64,000 bases of DNA, taken from BOG-908 sp963751795. GTDB lineage: Bacteria > Pseudomonadota > Alphaproteobacteria > Acetobacterales > Acetobacteraceae. Position numbers and translations under genes: made by a program. The stretch spans positions 1-64,000 of the forward strand of contig CAVVVI010000001.1 in NCBI GenBank assembly GCA_963751795.1, read 5' to 3'. Numbering within the stretch: the stretch's first letter is position 1; each line of letters starts with the position of its first letter. Below, piece by piece: positions 1-8,521 of the stretch. The notes under the pieces were generated by a model. That model saw nothing but the letters and a program-made list of their open reading frames with translations, searched no databases and was not told the origin of the DNA.

Positions 1-130
1 ACGCAAGTAGTCGCTTGTAAAAGCCCTGTCCCGGAACAAACCTCACAGGGTGTTCGGCGCGGCCGGCTGCGCTTGCGCGGCAGGCGCGCAGATCACACAG
101 CCGCACGTTGCAGGACTGAGCGCGCCTCGT

Positions 131-148
131 TGTCACGCGTCGGTGACA
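131..148. promoter_or_regulatory. Inverted repeat upstream of DUF4142 gene, possible operator
   Basis: A perfect six-base inverted repeat, TGTCAC-N6-GTGACA, lies about 60 bases upstream of the DUF4142 start codon. The left arm with its next bases, TGTCACGC, recurs as a direct repeat at 186-193, just before the ribosome binding site. Dyads of this size with a nearby extra half-site are typical of repressor or activator binding sites. The factor is unknown, and no good sigma-70 promoter was recognised, so the regulatory role is an inference. Confidence 0.3.
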
Positions 149-208
149 GTGCTGAACGCCGCCCCAGCACGACCGTTGACGATAGTGTCACGCAAGGAGA
201 CACCCATC

Positions 209-721
209 GTGAAACGCACACTATCCCAAGTCGCCTGCGCAGCCCTGTTGCTCGCATCCGCCCCCGCCATCGCGCAAGGCAGCGGAGCCACAGCCATCTC
301 GGCGGCCGACCGCGCCTTCCTGCAATCCGCGGCTGCAGGCTCCGTGTACGAGCTGCAACTCTCCAAATGGGCCGTGCAAAAATCGCAGAACCCGCAAGTG
401 CGCCAATACGCGCAGTCGGTCGTGAGCGATCACGCGCAATCGGATCAGCAGCTCAAGAAGCTCGGGCAAACCTTCAACGTGCAGCTCGGCGACACCGCCC
501 AGCCGGCCGACCAGGCCAGCATCACCGCGCTGACGTCGATGACCGGCAAGGCATTCGACGAAGTCTATCTGAAAGACATGAAGCGGGTGAACCAGCAGGA
601 CGTGAAGCTCGAGCAGCATGAGGCTGCGAGCACGAGCAATGCGACGCTGCGCCAATTCGCCCAGCACGAAAGTGCCGATGACCAGAAGCACTCGAACGAG
701 GCGGAACAGCTCAAGCCATAA
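209..721 (+). CDS. DUF4142 family exported protein
   Basis: A 170-residue protein of the DUF4142 family, which are small, mostly helical, exported proteins of unknown biochemical role often linked to stress. The reading frame is open upstream to position 50, but the GTG at 209 is preferred. It follows an AAGGAG sequence at 194-199 with good spacing, and it starts a clean signal peptide (MKRTLSQVACAALLLASA, cleavage near AIAQ-G). The mature part begins with SAADRAFLQSAAAGSVYELQ, typical of the family, and has heptad-like helices with conserved histidines (SDHAQSDQQL, KLEQHEAA). It stands alone and convergent with the following minus-strand gene. The periplasmic location is well supported; the function is not known. 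Confidence 0.85.
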   Translation: MKRTLSQVACAALLLASAPAIAQGSGATAISAADRAFLQSAAAGSVYELQLSKWAVQKSQNPQVRQYAQSVVSDHAQSDQQLKKLGQTFNVQLGDTAQPADQASITALTSMTGKAFDEVYLKDMKRVNQQDVKLEQHEAASTSNATLRQFAQHESADDQKHSNEAEQLKP

Positions 722-784
722 CAGCGGCGAGGCCGACGGCCCCGACGTTGCATGCAGTCACAGCGTCGGGGCCAAGACTCGCTC

Positions 785-1939
785 TCATCCATCGGCATCC
801 TCCCGGTCGCTCGAGATCGGGACCGTGCGCACCAGCGGCGGCGACAGCACGACCGCCTCCAGCCGCCGCGCGCCACTGAATGCCGCCTGCCAGCGCCCGA
901 TCTGGCGGGCGGCATGGCTCGCCGGGTGCAGGGCCGCCGCGACCTGGGCCGGCACGCCATAAGCCAGCAGCCGCCAATCCACGTCGCCGGCGAAACCGTC
1001 CTCGGCCACCCAGGCCAGCAGCTTTCGCGCGCCGGCGGCACTGACCACATAGCCGTCCGCACCTGGCGCGTTGCGCTCGGCCGGAAACGCCGCCATCGCC
1101 GCTTCCATATCGAGCACGCGGAATGCAGGTGCCGCCGATCTCGGCGCCATGCGGTCGTTGACGAAGCAGAGGTCGAAGCCGTCCGGCAGGCCGAATACGC
1201 CCCAATGCTGCGGCAGATCCAGCAGCGGCATCGTGTCGTCCTCGACCACCAGGCAATGCGACAGGCCGCGCGCCAGCATCGCCTCCCAGGCGGCCGCGTG
1301 GCTCAGGAAGCACCCCAGCGTGCCGCGCAGCTCGGTGGCACCGCCCAGAAGCTGCACCGCCGGACCCGGCAGGCGCGCGCCCTCCACAGCCGGCACCCGG
1401 AACCGCTGCATGCGGCACCCGGCGAAATGGGCGTACGTCTCGGCCAGCCGCTGGCCGTTGGCATCCATGTTCAGCACGGCCAGCGCCGGCTCCGGCCCAC
1501 CCGCCGGCGCCGCGGCCAATATCGGCGCCAACGCGTCGTAGGAGAGCGCCGAGGCCCGCCGCAGCGCCGAGTCGGCATCGCCCGCCCCGACAAAGGCTGC
1601 GGCCGCGGCTGCATACTCGCGCTTCTGCAGCAGCAGATTGCCCAGCAGCCGGGCGCGCGCGCCGTCGCCTGGCCGCTCGGCCGCCAGCGCAGCCGCACGC
1701 GCGGTCAGGGCATCCAGTTCGGCCTGCGGGTAGGCGTGCAGGCTGGCCATGTGGTCGAGCCAAATATCGTCGGGGAAGCAGGCGCGTGCGGCGCGGAACG
1801 CCGCGTCGGCCTCGGCATAGCGGTTCATTGCCGCCAGCGCCGCCTTCAGGCGCAGCGCCGCCCGCCAGTCCCGTCCGTCCGCCGCCAGGCAGGCGCGGCT
1901 GTCGCGCACCGCCACCTGCGCCTGGTCCCGTGTCTCCAC
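785..1939 (-). CDS. Glycosyltransferase family 25 (LOS/LPS-type) protein
   Basis: The C-terminal two thirds carry the glycosyltransferase family 25 signature: LAVLNMDANGQR near residue 154, GCFLSHAAAWEAML near 209, and the acidic VVEDD near 231, which corresponds to the metal/sugar-nucleotide site. Family 25 enzymes add hexoses to lipooligosaccharide or to glycans. The first 140 residues look like short helical repeats resembling TPR units (RLLGNLLLQKREYAAAAAAF). The frame is open to 2044, but the extra 35 residues are low-complexity and Gly/Arg rich. The GTG at 1939 follows a GGAGGG sequence and is the more likely start (384 residues). It is divergent from the YcaO gene, so the two may share a control region. 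The acceptor is unknown. Confidence 0.75.
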   Translation of the reverse strand: METRDQAQVAVRDSRACLAADGRDWRAALRLKAALAAMNRYAEADAAFRAARACFPDDIWLDHMASLHAYPQAELDALTARAAALAAERPGDGARARLLGNLLLQKREYAAAAAAFVGAGDADSALRRASALSYDALAPILAAAPAGGPEPALAVLNMDANGQRLAETYAHFAGCRMQRFRVPAVEGARLPGPAVQLLGGATELRGTLGCFLSHAAAWEAMLARGLSHCLVVEDDTMPLLDLPQHWGVFGLPDGFDLCFVNDRMAPRSAAPAFRVLDMEAAMAAFPAERNAPGADGYVVSAAGARKLLAWVAEDGFAGDVDWRLLAYGVPAQVAAALHPASHAARQIGRWQAAFSGARRLEAVVLSPPLVRTVPISSDREDADG

Positions 1940-2087
1940 CGTCAAGCCAACCCTCCACACCCGCCGCGGCGCGCGCCGGTTCCCACCAGCCGCGCCAGCA
2001 CCACCTCCCGGGCGGGCGCACCGCGGCGCCTGCGCCCGAGACATAGGTTGCCCGCATGATCATACGCCACGTAAACCGCGCCCCAGC

Positions 2088-3569
2088 ATGACCGATCTTC
2101 GCCGCATTGCCGAAACATTCGCCCGCAGCCTGCCGCAGGGCGACGTGGCCCTCTCCCGCATCGATCCGCTCGACAGGCTCGGCATCCCGGTGGTGCAGGC
2201 GGCCTGGCTGGCGCCCGACGGCATGGCGGTCACTGGCTACGGCTACGGCGTGACGGAGATCGAAGCGCAGGTCGGCGCACTGGGCGAGCTGTGCGAGGAG
2301 GTCCATGTCGGCGCCTGGATGGCGCAGGCCCCGCGTACCCAGGCGAGCTTCGCCGAGCTCGGCGCCGAAGCGGCGCTCGATCCGCTGAATTTATGCCTGC
2401 CCGCCGGCTCGGATTACCACCACGATGTCCGCCTCTCCTGGGTCGCCGGCCACCGCTGGCCGGATGGCGCGCCAGTGCTGGTGCCGGCCGAATGGGTGGC
2501 GGCCCACGCCTATCAGCTGGGCGCGCCGGCGCGGCTGATCACGCCCATTACCAACGGGCTCGGCGCGGGGGTGGACCTGCCGCACGCCATCGCCCACGGC
2601 GCCATGGAACTGCTCCAGCGCGACGGCAACGCCACATCCTACCGCGCGCTGGATCAGGGCGTGGTGATCGATCTGCCAACCGGCGCGCTGCCGGAGGTCG
2701 AAGCCCTGCTCGCCCGGCTGCGTGAAGCCGGCCTGCGCCCGATCATCAAGCTCGCCGGCACCGAACTCGGCCTGGCCAATATCTACGTGGTCGGCGACGA
2801 CACGCGGGAGGCGGCGTTCTCCCTGCAGGTCAGCGCCTGCGGCGAGGCCTGCCACCCCGATGCCGGCCGTGCCGTGCGCAAGGCGCTGCTGGAATTCGTG
2901 GGCTCGCGCGCCCGCAAGGCTGCCACGCACGGGCCGGTCGCGCGTGCCCGCAGCGTGCTGCCCGCCGCCTATGTGGACCGCCGCATCGCCGGCGATCTTG
3001 CCGCCGAGGAGCAGCGGGCGTTGGCCGCCATGGTGGATTGGCTGGCGATGCCGCAGGCCGAGCTCAGCGCGCTGCTGGCGCCCAACGTGTTCCTGCAGGC
3101 GCGGCATGTCAGCCTGGCCGACCTGCCCAGCGTGCCGTCGCAGGCGGTGGCCGAGGCCCCGGCACGGCTGGAAGCGCTGGCCGCGCGGCTGGGCGAAGCC
3201 GGCATGGGAATCGTCGTGGTGGACTGCTCGCCGCCCGACAGCCCGGTCCGCGTCGTCCGCGTGATCGTGCCGGGGCTGGAGAGCGAGACGATGAGCTACC
3301 ACCGAATCGGCTGGCGCGGCGTCGCCCGCTTGCGCGCCCGCCAGGACAGGCTGGTGCTGGATGCGCCCCGCCCCGGCGCGCTGCGCGTGGCGCTGCGGCC
3401 GGAGGACGAGGCGCGCTGCGGCGGCCCTGCCTGGCTGGATGCGGCGCATGCCGACCACCTCACCGCGCGGCTCTACCCGCTGTATCGCGAGTGCGGCCCG
3501 TTCGCCGCCCAGCGCCGGCTGCACCAACCCGCCGCAGCCGAAGCTGGCGCCATCCTGCACGGCCAATGA
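2088..3569 (+). CDS. YcaO-family protein (ATP-dependent amide-activating superfamily)
   Basis: A 493-residue YcaO-domain protein. YcaO enzymes use ATP to activate amide backbones, making azolines, thioamides or amidines in peptides, and also act on ribosomal or cofactor proteins. Visible family blocks are GELCEEVH near 67, ITNGLGAG near 154, AIAHGAMELLQRDG near 167, and RAVRKALLEFVGSR near 263. These match the glutamate-rich nucleotide/Mg site. The C-terminal PxPxP tail of azoline-forming YcaOs is absent. No E1-like or flavin dehydrogenase partner and no obvious precursor peptide lies beside it, so a standard thiazole/oxazole cluster is not supported. Its stop codon overlaps the start of the next gene (ATGA), implying coupled expression with an OpgH-like glucosyltransferase. 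Confidence 0.85.
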   Translation: MTDLRRIAETFARSLPQGDVALSRIDPLDRLGIPVVQAAWLAPDGMAVTGYGYGVTEIEAQVGALGELCEEVHVGAWMAQAPRTQASFAELGAEAALDPLNLCLPAGSDYHHDVRLSWVAGHRWPDGAPVLVPAEWVAAHAYQLGAPARLITPITNGLGAGVDLPHAIAHGAMELLQRDGNATSYRALDQGVVIDLPTGALPEVEALLARLREAGLRPIIKLAGTELGLANIYVVGDDTREAAFSLQVSACGEACHPDAGRAVRKALLEFVGSRARKAATHGPVARARSVLPAAYVDRRIAGDLAAEEQRALAAMVDWLAMPQAELSALLAPNVFLQARHVSLADLPSVPSQAVAEAPARLEALAARLGEAGMGIVVVDCSPPDSPVRVVRVIVPGLESETMSYHRIGWRGVARLRARQDRLVLDAPRPGALRVALRPEDEARCGGPAWLDAAHADHLTARLYPLYRECGPFAAQRRLHQPAAAEAGAILHGQ

Positions 3570-5212
3570 GCCAGGCGCATGCGGCCGGCCTGCGGGCCGA
3601 GCCGGTCGGCGCCCGCCGGGCGATGTTCCTTGGCCTGGTCCTGGCCATCACCGGCGGGCTGATCTGGCTCGGCATCCGCGCCATCGCCCCCGATGGCTGG
3701 ACGCCGCTGCGCGCGGCGCTGTGCGCCTGCCTGGCCGTCAATTCGCCGTGGCTGGGCCTGTCGGCGGCCACCGGGCTGATCGGCTTTGCCATCCGACTAT
3801 GCAGCGCCGATCCGGTGGCCGCCGTGCTGCCGCAGCTAACCCTGCCGCAGGCCAGCCAGCCTGCCACGCTGCGCACCGCGCTCGCCGTCTGCGTGCGCGA
3901 CGAGGATGTGGCACCGATCTTCGCGCGCCTGGCCCGGTTGTCGGCCGAGATCGGCGCCGCCGGCCGCGATGCCGCCTACGTGCTGTGCGTGCTGTCCGAC
4001 ACCGCTTCGGACGCGGTCGCCGCCGAAGAGGCCGAAGCGGTCGCCCGGCTGCGCGGCCAAAGCGGGCCGGCGGTGCTCTACCGCAGGCGGGCCGTCAACA
4101 CCGGCTACAAGGCCGGCAACGTCATGTCGTTCCTCGACGCGCATGAGGGCGCCTTCGACCTGATGCTGTGCCTGGATGCCGATAGCGAGATGACGCTGGC
4201 CGCCATCGAGCGGCTCGCCGCGGTGATGCAGGCGGATCCGGCGCTGGCCATTCTGCAGGCGACGTTCCGCGGCCATGGCGCGCACACGCCGTTCACGCGG
4301 CTGTTCGGCTTCGGCCACCGCCACGGCCTGCGCGTATGGGCCACCGGCCAGGCCTGGTGGCAGGCCGACCAGGGGCCGTACTGGGGGCACAACGCCATGC
4401 TGCGCGTGGCGCCCTTCCGCGCCCATTGCCGGCTGGATCCGCTGCCCGATGGCCGCCTCATCCTCAGCCACGACCATGTGGAGGCCGCGCGCCTGCAGGC
4501 CGCGGGCTGGAAGCTGCGCGTGCTGGCCAGCGACGAGGGCTCGTCGGAGTCCCACCCACCCACGCTGCCCGACTACCTGGTGCGCGACGTGCGGTGGGCG
4601 GCCGGCAACATGCAGTATCGTTTCCTGCTGCGCCGCCGGGATCTGGGCCCGCTCGGGCGCTTCCAGATGCTGCAGGCGATCCTGCATTACGGGCTCACGC
4701 CGTTCTGGTTCGCCATGCTGCCGCTCGCCGCCCTCAACGCGGCGGCCGGCGGCGCCGACGTGGCACGCGCGCCGGTGGCCTGGCTGCTGGCTGCCGGCTG
4801 GGCGACGCTGCATGGGCCCAAGCTGCTCGGCTATGCCGAAGTGCTGCTGCGCGGCTCGATGGCCGCCGGCTTCGGCGGCCGCACGGCGTTCGCTTCCGCC
4901 TGCGCGCGCGAGATCGGGGCCACGCTGCTGCTCGATCCGGTGATCGCGCTGCATAAGAGCTGGGCCGTGCTCGGCCTGGCGCTGGGCCGCCGGGTCGGCT
5001 GGGCGGCGCAGATGCGGCAGGGCCGCGCCATTGGCTGGCAAGCCGGTGCGCGGCTGTTCTGGCCGCACACGCTCGCCGGCCTGGCCATCCTGGCCGGGTT
5101 TGCTTCGGCCTCGGCCTTCGCCTGCCTGGCCGCCCTGCCGTTCACGGCCGGCCTCGTGCTGGCCATCCCCTATACCGTGCTGTCCTCGGTGCCGGACGCC
5201 GAGGTGGGGTGA
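3566..5212 (+). CDS. OpgH/MdoH-like membrane glucosyltransferase (GT2)
   Basis: A 548-residue membrane glycosyltransferase resembling OpgH (MdoH), the polymerase for osmoregulated periplasmic glucans. It has two N-terminal membrane segments (about 20-40 and 50-78), a cytoplasmic GT2 domain with YRRRAVNTGYKAGN near 172 and the catalytic LCLDADSEM near 201, and a C-terminal group of membrane helices. The DVRWAAGNMQYR stretch near 345 matches the OpgH RRWxQGN block, although one expected Gln is replaced. It is much shorter than Escherichia coli OpgH, lacking the long terminal extensions. The ATG at 3566 overlaps the YcaO stop (ATGA), so translational coupling is likely. No OpgG partner is present in the window. 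The glucan product and any link to the YcaO reaction are unknown. Confidence 0.8.
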   Translation: MSQAHAAGLRAEPVGARRAMFLGLVLAITGGLIWLGIRAIAPDGWTPLRAALCACLAVNSPWLGLSAATGLIGFAIRLCSADPVAAVLPQLTLPQASQPATLRTALAVCVRDEDVAPIFARLARLSAEIGAAGRDAAYVLCVLSDTASDAVAAEEAEAVARLRGQSGPAVLYRRRAVNTGYKAGNVMSFLDAHEGAFDLMLCLDADSEMTLAAIERLAAVMQADPALAILQATFRGHGAHTPFTRLFGFGHRHGLRVWATGQAWWQADQGPYWGHNAMLRVAPFRAHCRLDPLPDGRLILSHDHVEAARLQAAGWKLRVLASDEGSSESHPPTLPDYLVRDVRWAAGNMQYRFLLRRRDLGPLGRFQMLQAILHYGLTPFWFAMLPLAALNAAAGGADVARAPVAWLLAAGWATLHGPKLLGYAEVLLRGSMAAGFGGRTAFASACAREIGATLLLDPVIALHKSWAVLGLALGRRVGWAAQMRQGRAIGWQAGARLFWPHTLAGLAILAGFASASAFACLAALPFTAGLVLAIPYTVLSSVPDAEVG

Positions 5213-5312
5213 GGGCGCAGCCCCGCCCATTGCGCCGAAGAAGCTCTTGCGCGCGGCCCTGCACGCCCGCAGAAGCGCTGTCTGCCCCCACGCGATGGAG
5301 TTCCGGCTGCCC

Positions 5313-7163
5313 ATGATCAACGACCTGGCTTTCCCGCGCCGCCGGCTTCTGCAGGCCGCCGCCGCCGCTGCCCTGGTGCGGCCGCACGCCGCCGCCGCCG
5401 CGGGTGAGGCGTCGCCGTTCCGCACCCAGCTCGCCACCTTTGCCGACGAGATCATCCGCCTGTCGCCGGAACAGGCCACCGCGCTCGGGCTCGATCAGGG
5501 CCGCTATGCCGGCCTGAAATCACAGCTGGCCGATGCCTCGCCGGCCGGGGACGCGGCCTGGACCGCGCAGGTGCGCAGCATGCGCCAGCGCCTGCTGGCC
5601 GCGCACCCGACCGCCGCCGGCCTCTCCGGCCCCGACCGCCTGCTCTACGACACCGTGCTCTACGCCAGCGACCGCGGGCTGGACGGGCTGGCCTTCCGCT
5701 ACGGCGGCGGCGCCCATGCCGGCTTCTCCGGCGGTGCGGAGCCCTACGTGCTCACCCAGCAGAACGGGGCGGTCACCTCGCTGCCCGAGTTCCTCAATGC
5801 CGAGCACCAGATCAGGAACACCGACGACGCCGAGGCCTACCTCGCGCGCGTCTCGGCGTTCGGCCGCGTGCTGGATCAGGAGACGGCGCGGCTGCGCGCC
5901 GAGGCGGCGGCCGGCGTGGTGCCGCCCGATTTCATCGCGGCTAAAACACTGGGCCAGCTGCGCGCCTACCGCGCCGTGCCGGCCGCCCAGCAACCGCTGG
6001 TCGCCTCGCTGGCCACACGCGCGGCCAAGGCCAACATCGCCGGCGATTGGGCCGGGCGCTGCACCAAGATCGTCGAGGCCACCGTGTATCCGGCGCTCGA
6101 CCGGCAGATCGCCGCATTCGCCGCCGCCACGGCCCATGCGCCGCACATCGCCGGCGTGCAGCGCCTGCCGGATGGCGAGGCCTTCTACCGCTGGGCGCTG
6201 CGCCTGGGTACCACCACCACCACCGCGCCGGCGGAGATCCACCAGCTCGGGCTGGAGCAGAACCGCGAGATCCAGGCCCGCATGGACGCGTTGCTGCGTG
6301 CCCAGGGCATGAGCCAGGGCAGCGTCGGCCAGCGCGTGCAGGCGCTCAACCGCGACCCGCGCTTCCTGTTCCCCAACGACGATGCCGGCCGGGCGCAGCT
6401 GATCGCCTACCTCAACGACCGCCTTGCCCATATCCGCCCACTGATGCCGCAGCTCTCGCATCTGGCGCTGCGGGCCGACGTGCAGATCAAGCGCGTGCCG
6501 CCCGACATCCAGGACGGCGCGGCGCTGGGCTACATGAACTTCGCCTCGCTGGATGGCTCGCGCCCGTCGATCTACTACGTCAACCTGAAGACCACGGCGC
6601 TCTGGCCGAAATACCAGCTGCCGACGCTGACGGCCCACGAGGGCATCCCCGGCCATAGCTGGCAGGGCGCCTACCTCGCCGAGCATCACGACGAGATTCC
6701 GCTGATCAGCTCGCTGGTCGGGTTCAACGCCTTCGTGGAAGGCTGGGCGCTGTATGCCGAGCAGCTGGTGGACGAGCACGGGCTGTACGACAACGACCCG
6801 TTCGGCCGCATCGGCTACCTGCAGGCCCAGCAGTTCCGCGCCTGCCGCCTGGTGGCCGATACCGGCCTGCACGCGATGGGCTGGACGCGCGAGCAGACGA
6901 TCGCCTTTCTCACCGAGCAGACCGGCAAGGGTGCGGACGCCATGACCAGCGAGACCGACCGCTACTGCGCCTCGCCTGGCCAGGCCTGCGGCTACAAGGT
7001 GGGCCACAACGAGATCCTGCGCCTGCGCGAGCGGGCCCGTACAGCGCTGGGTGCGCGGTTCGATCTGGCAGGGTTCGACGACGCCGTGGTGAAGACCGGC
7101 GGAGTGCCGCTGCCGGTGCTGGGCTCGGCGATCGACCGCTACGTGGAGAGCGTCAAGGCCTGA
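5313..7163 (+). CDS. DUF885 family exported metallohydrolase
   Basis: A 616-residue DUF885 protein, a family of zinc-dependent peptidase-like enzymes. The metal-binding motif HEGIPGH is visible near residue 442, followed by SLVGFNAFVEGWALYAEQL, the conserved helix that follows it in this family. The N terminus (FPRRRLLQAAAAAAL, then an AAAA cleavage region) looks like a twin-arginine or Sec signal, so the enzyme is probably periplasmic. The start at 5313 places the arginine pair near residue 9; an alternative ATG lies at 5295. It follows the glucosyltransferase by about 100 bases on the same strand and could share its transcript. The substrate is unknown; peptides are the best guess from the family. 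Confidence 0.85.
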   Translation: MINDLAFPRRRLLQAAAAAALVRPHAAAAAGEASPFRTQLATFADEIIRLSPEQATALGLDQGRYAGLKSQLADASPAGDAAWTAQVRSMRQRLLAAHPTAAGLSGPDRLLYDTVLYASDRGLDGLAFRYGGGAHAGFSGGAEPYVLTQQNGAVTSLPEFLNAEHQIRNTDDAEAYLARVSAFGRVLDQETARLRAEAAAGVVPPDFIAAKTLGQLRAYRAVPAAQQPLVASLATRAAKANIAGDWAGRCTKIVEATVYPALDRQIAAFAAATAHAPHIAGVQRLPDGEAFYRWALRLGTTTTTAPAEIHQLGLEQNREIQARMDALLRAQGMSQGSVGQRVQALNRDPRFLFPNDDAGRAQLIAYLNDRLAHIRPLMPQLSHLALRADVQIKRVPPDIQDGAALGYMNFASLDGSRPSIYYVNLKTTALWPKYQLPTLTAHEGIPGHSWQGAYLAEHHDEIPLISSLVGFNAFVEGWALYAEQLVDEHGLYDNDPFGRIGYLQAQQFRACRLVADTGLHAMGWTREQTIAFLTEQTGKGADAMTSETDRYCASPGQACGYKVGHNEILRLRERARTALGARFDLAGFDDAVVKTGGVPLPVLGSAIDRYVESVKA

Positions 7164-7360
7164 CGGCCGCCGGGGCTCCGGGCGCGGGGTATCGGCTTCC
7201 GCCCGCCCCCGGACTGGGCGATACTGCGCGCCTGCACCAGCCGGAACCTGCAAGCCTGCCCAAGCCCAGCCCCGACCCAGCTCCGGCGCCCGCGCTCGCG
7301 GCCTTTGGCGGCTGGGCCGATGCCGGCTGGTTCGCCGCCTCCATCCTGTCGGATACCGAG

Positions 7361-8098
7361 GTGGTGGCTTTCGAGCTGCCGAAGCTGGGCGGCCTGCGCA
7401 AGCAAAGCTTCCACGTGATCGACCGCACGCTGGCCCGCGCCGCGGCGCCAGCTACGCAGATGCCCGCGGCGGTGCCCAAGCGCCTGGCCGGCAAGGTGGC
7501 CCGGCTGCTCGACGAGGCCGGGGCGGTGCGCGCGCTGGCAAGCAGCCGCACGCGGCTGCTGTTCGAGGCCGCCCCGGTGCTGTTTTTCGCCGAGATCCCC
7601 ACGGCACGGCTGAAGGCCAGGGCGGCGGCCAAGCTGCGGCGCGCGATGGTGAGCTACGGCGTGCAGGCCTGTGTCGTCCATGCCGGACCGGCGGCGACGA
7701 CGCTGATGCTCTGGCCCGATGGCGAGACGGGCATCGCCGATTTCGTGGCCGCCGCCGCGCCCGAGCACCCGTTGCACGCCGAGTTCGCCGCCGGCCCGCA
7801 GCCGCCCGCCCGCGCCGCCCGGCCGCGCGATGTCGCCGCCGCACCGGCCGCCCCGGATCGCGCCCGCGAAGCCCGGCTGCTGCAGCAGATCGCCGTGCTG
7901 CAGGGCCAGGTGGACGCGCTGACGCGCGCGCAATCGGCGGTGGGCGCGATGGAGCAGCTGGGGCTCGACGACGCCAAGCTGAAATCCATGCTGAAGCTGC
8001 TGCACCCGGACAAGCACGCCAACAGCGAGGCGGCGACCGAGGCGGCAAAATGGCTGAACAGCATGCGCGATCTGCTGCGCGGCCACGCCACCGCCTGA
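7361..8098 (+). CDS. J-domain-like protein with coiled region (start uncertain)
   Basis: A protein whose C terminus carries an HPDK motif (MLKLLHPDKHANSEAATEAA, near residue 215) preceded by a short coiled segment (LLQQIAVLQGQVDALTRA), as in J-domain co-chaperones of the DnaK system. The rest is not recognised. The first standard start codon is GTG 7361, giving 245 residues, but it lacks a convincing ribosome binding site. The frame stays open upstream, and translation there (for example AAFGGWADAGWFAASILSDT just before 7361) looks protein-like. The real protein may therefore start earlier at a non-standard codon such as CTG. It follows the DUF885 gene on the same strand. Confidence 0.6.
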   Translation: MVAFELPKLGGLRKQSFHVIDRTLARAAAPATQMPAAVPKRLAGKVARLLDEAGAVRALASSRTRLLFEAAPVLFFAEIPTARLKARAAAKLRRAMVSYGVQACVVHAGPAATTLMLWPDGETGIADFVAAAAPEHPLHAEFAAGPQPPARAARPRDVAAAPAAPDRAREARLLQQIAVLQGQVDALTRAQSAVGAMEQLGLDDAKLKSMLKLLHPDKHANSEAATEAAKWLNSMRDLLRGHATA

Positions 8099-8110
8099 GA
8101 GGCGCTGCGC

Positions 8111-8521
8111 CTACGAGCGCCGCCGCGCGACCGCCAAGTCGTCGAGCCCGATCTGCGCCTGCCGCAGCGCATGGGCGCGCGCCGCCGCGCGCCGCTGGTC
8201 CTGCAACGCGCTCACCGTCTCCAACGCGCGCTGCCGTTCGGCCAGGGCTGCCGCGGCACTGCCGCACGCGCGTGCGGCTTCCAGCGACGCGGCCCGGGCC
8301 CGCTCGATTGCAGCGGCCGAGTGCGGGAGCCAGGCGGCAAAGGCGGCGGCCAGCAACGGCTCCTGCGGCAGGTGCCCCGCCTCGGTGGCGGGCGCCGCCC
8401 GCGCGGTGGCAAGCGCCGCGTCCGCCTGCGCCCCGGCCTGCAGGGCGACGGCCAGATCGCGCCGGGCCAGCTTGGCCTGCAGGCTCCGCAGGCGGGCGAG
8501 GGGGGCAAGCCGGTCAGTCAC
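8111..8521 (-). CDS. FliJ-like flagellar export chaperone, putative
   Basis: A 136-residue, almost entirely helical Ala/Arg-rich protein with heptad character (LARLRSLQAKLARRDLAVAL, then LAERQRALETVSALQDQRR). Its size, coiled-coil nature and position directly downstream of fliI match FliJ, the small coiled-coil stalk protein of the flagellar type III export ATPase. FliJ sequences are poorly conserved, so the call rests mainly on context. The GTG start at 8521 overlaps the fliI stop (GTGA), so the two are translationally coupled, as expected for proteins that assemble together. Confidence 0.65.
   Translation of the reverse strand: MTDRLAPLARLRSLQAKLARRDLAVALQAGAQADAALATARAAPATEAGHLPQEPLLAAAFAAWLPHSAAAIERARAASLEAARACGSAAAALAERQRALETVSALQDQRRAAARAHALRQAQIGLDDLAVARRRS

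Noticed and set aside
2088..3569. Thiazole/oxazole-modified peptide cluster
   Set aside because: No E1-like protein, flavin dehydrogenase, transporter or precursor peptide was found around the YcaO gene, and the C-terminal proline-rich tail is absent.
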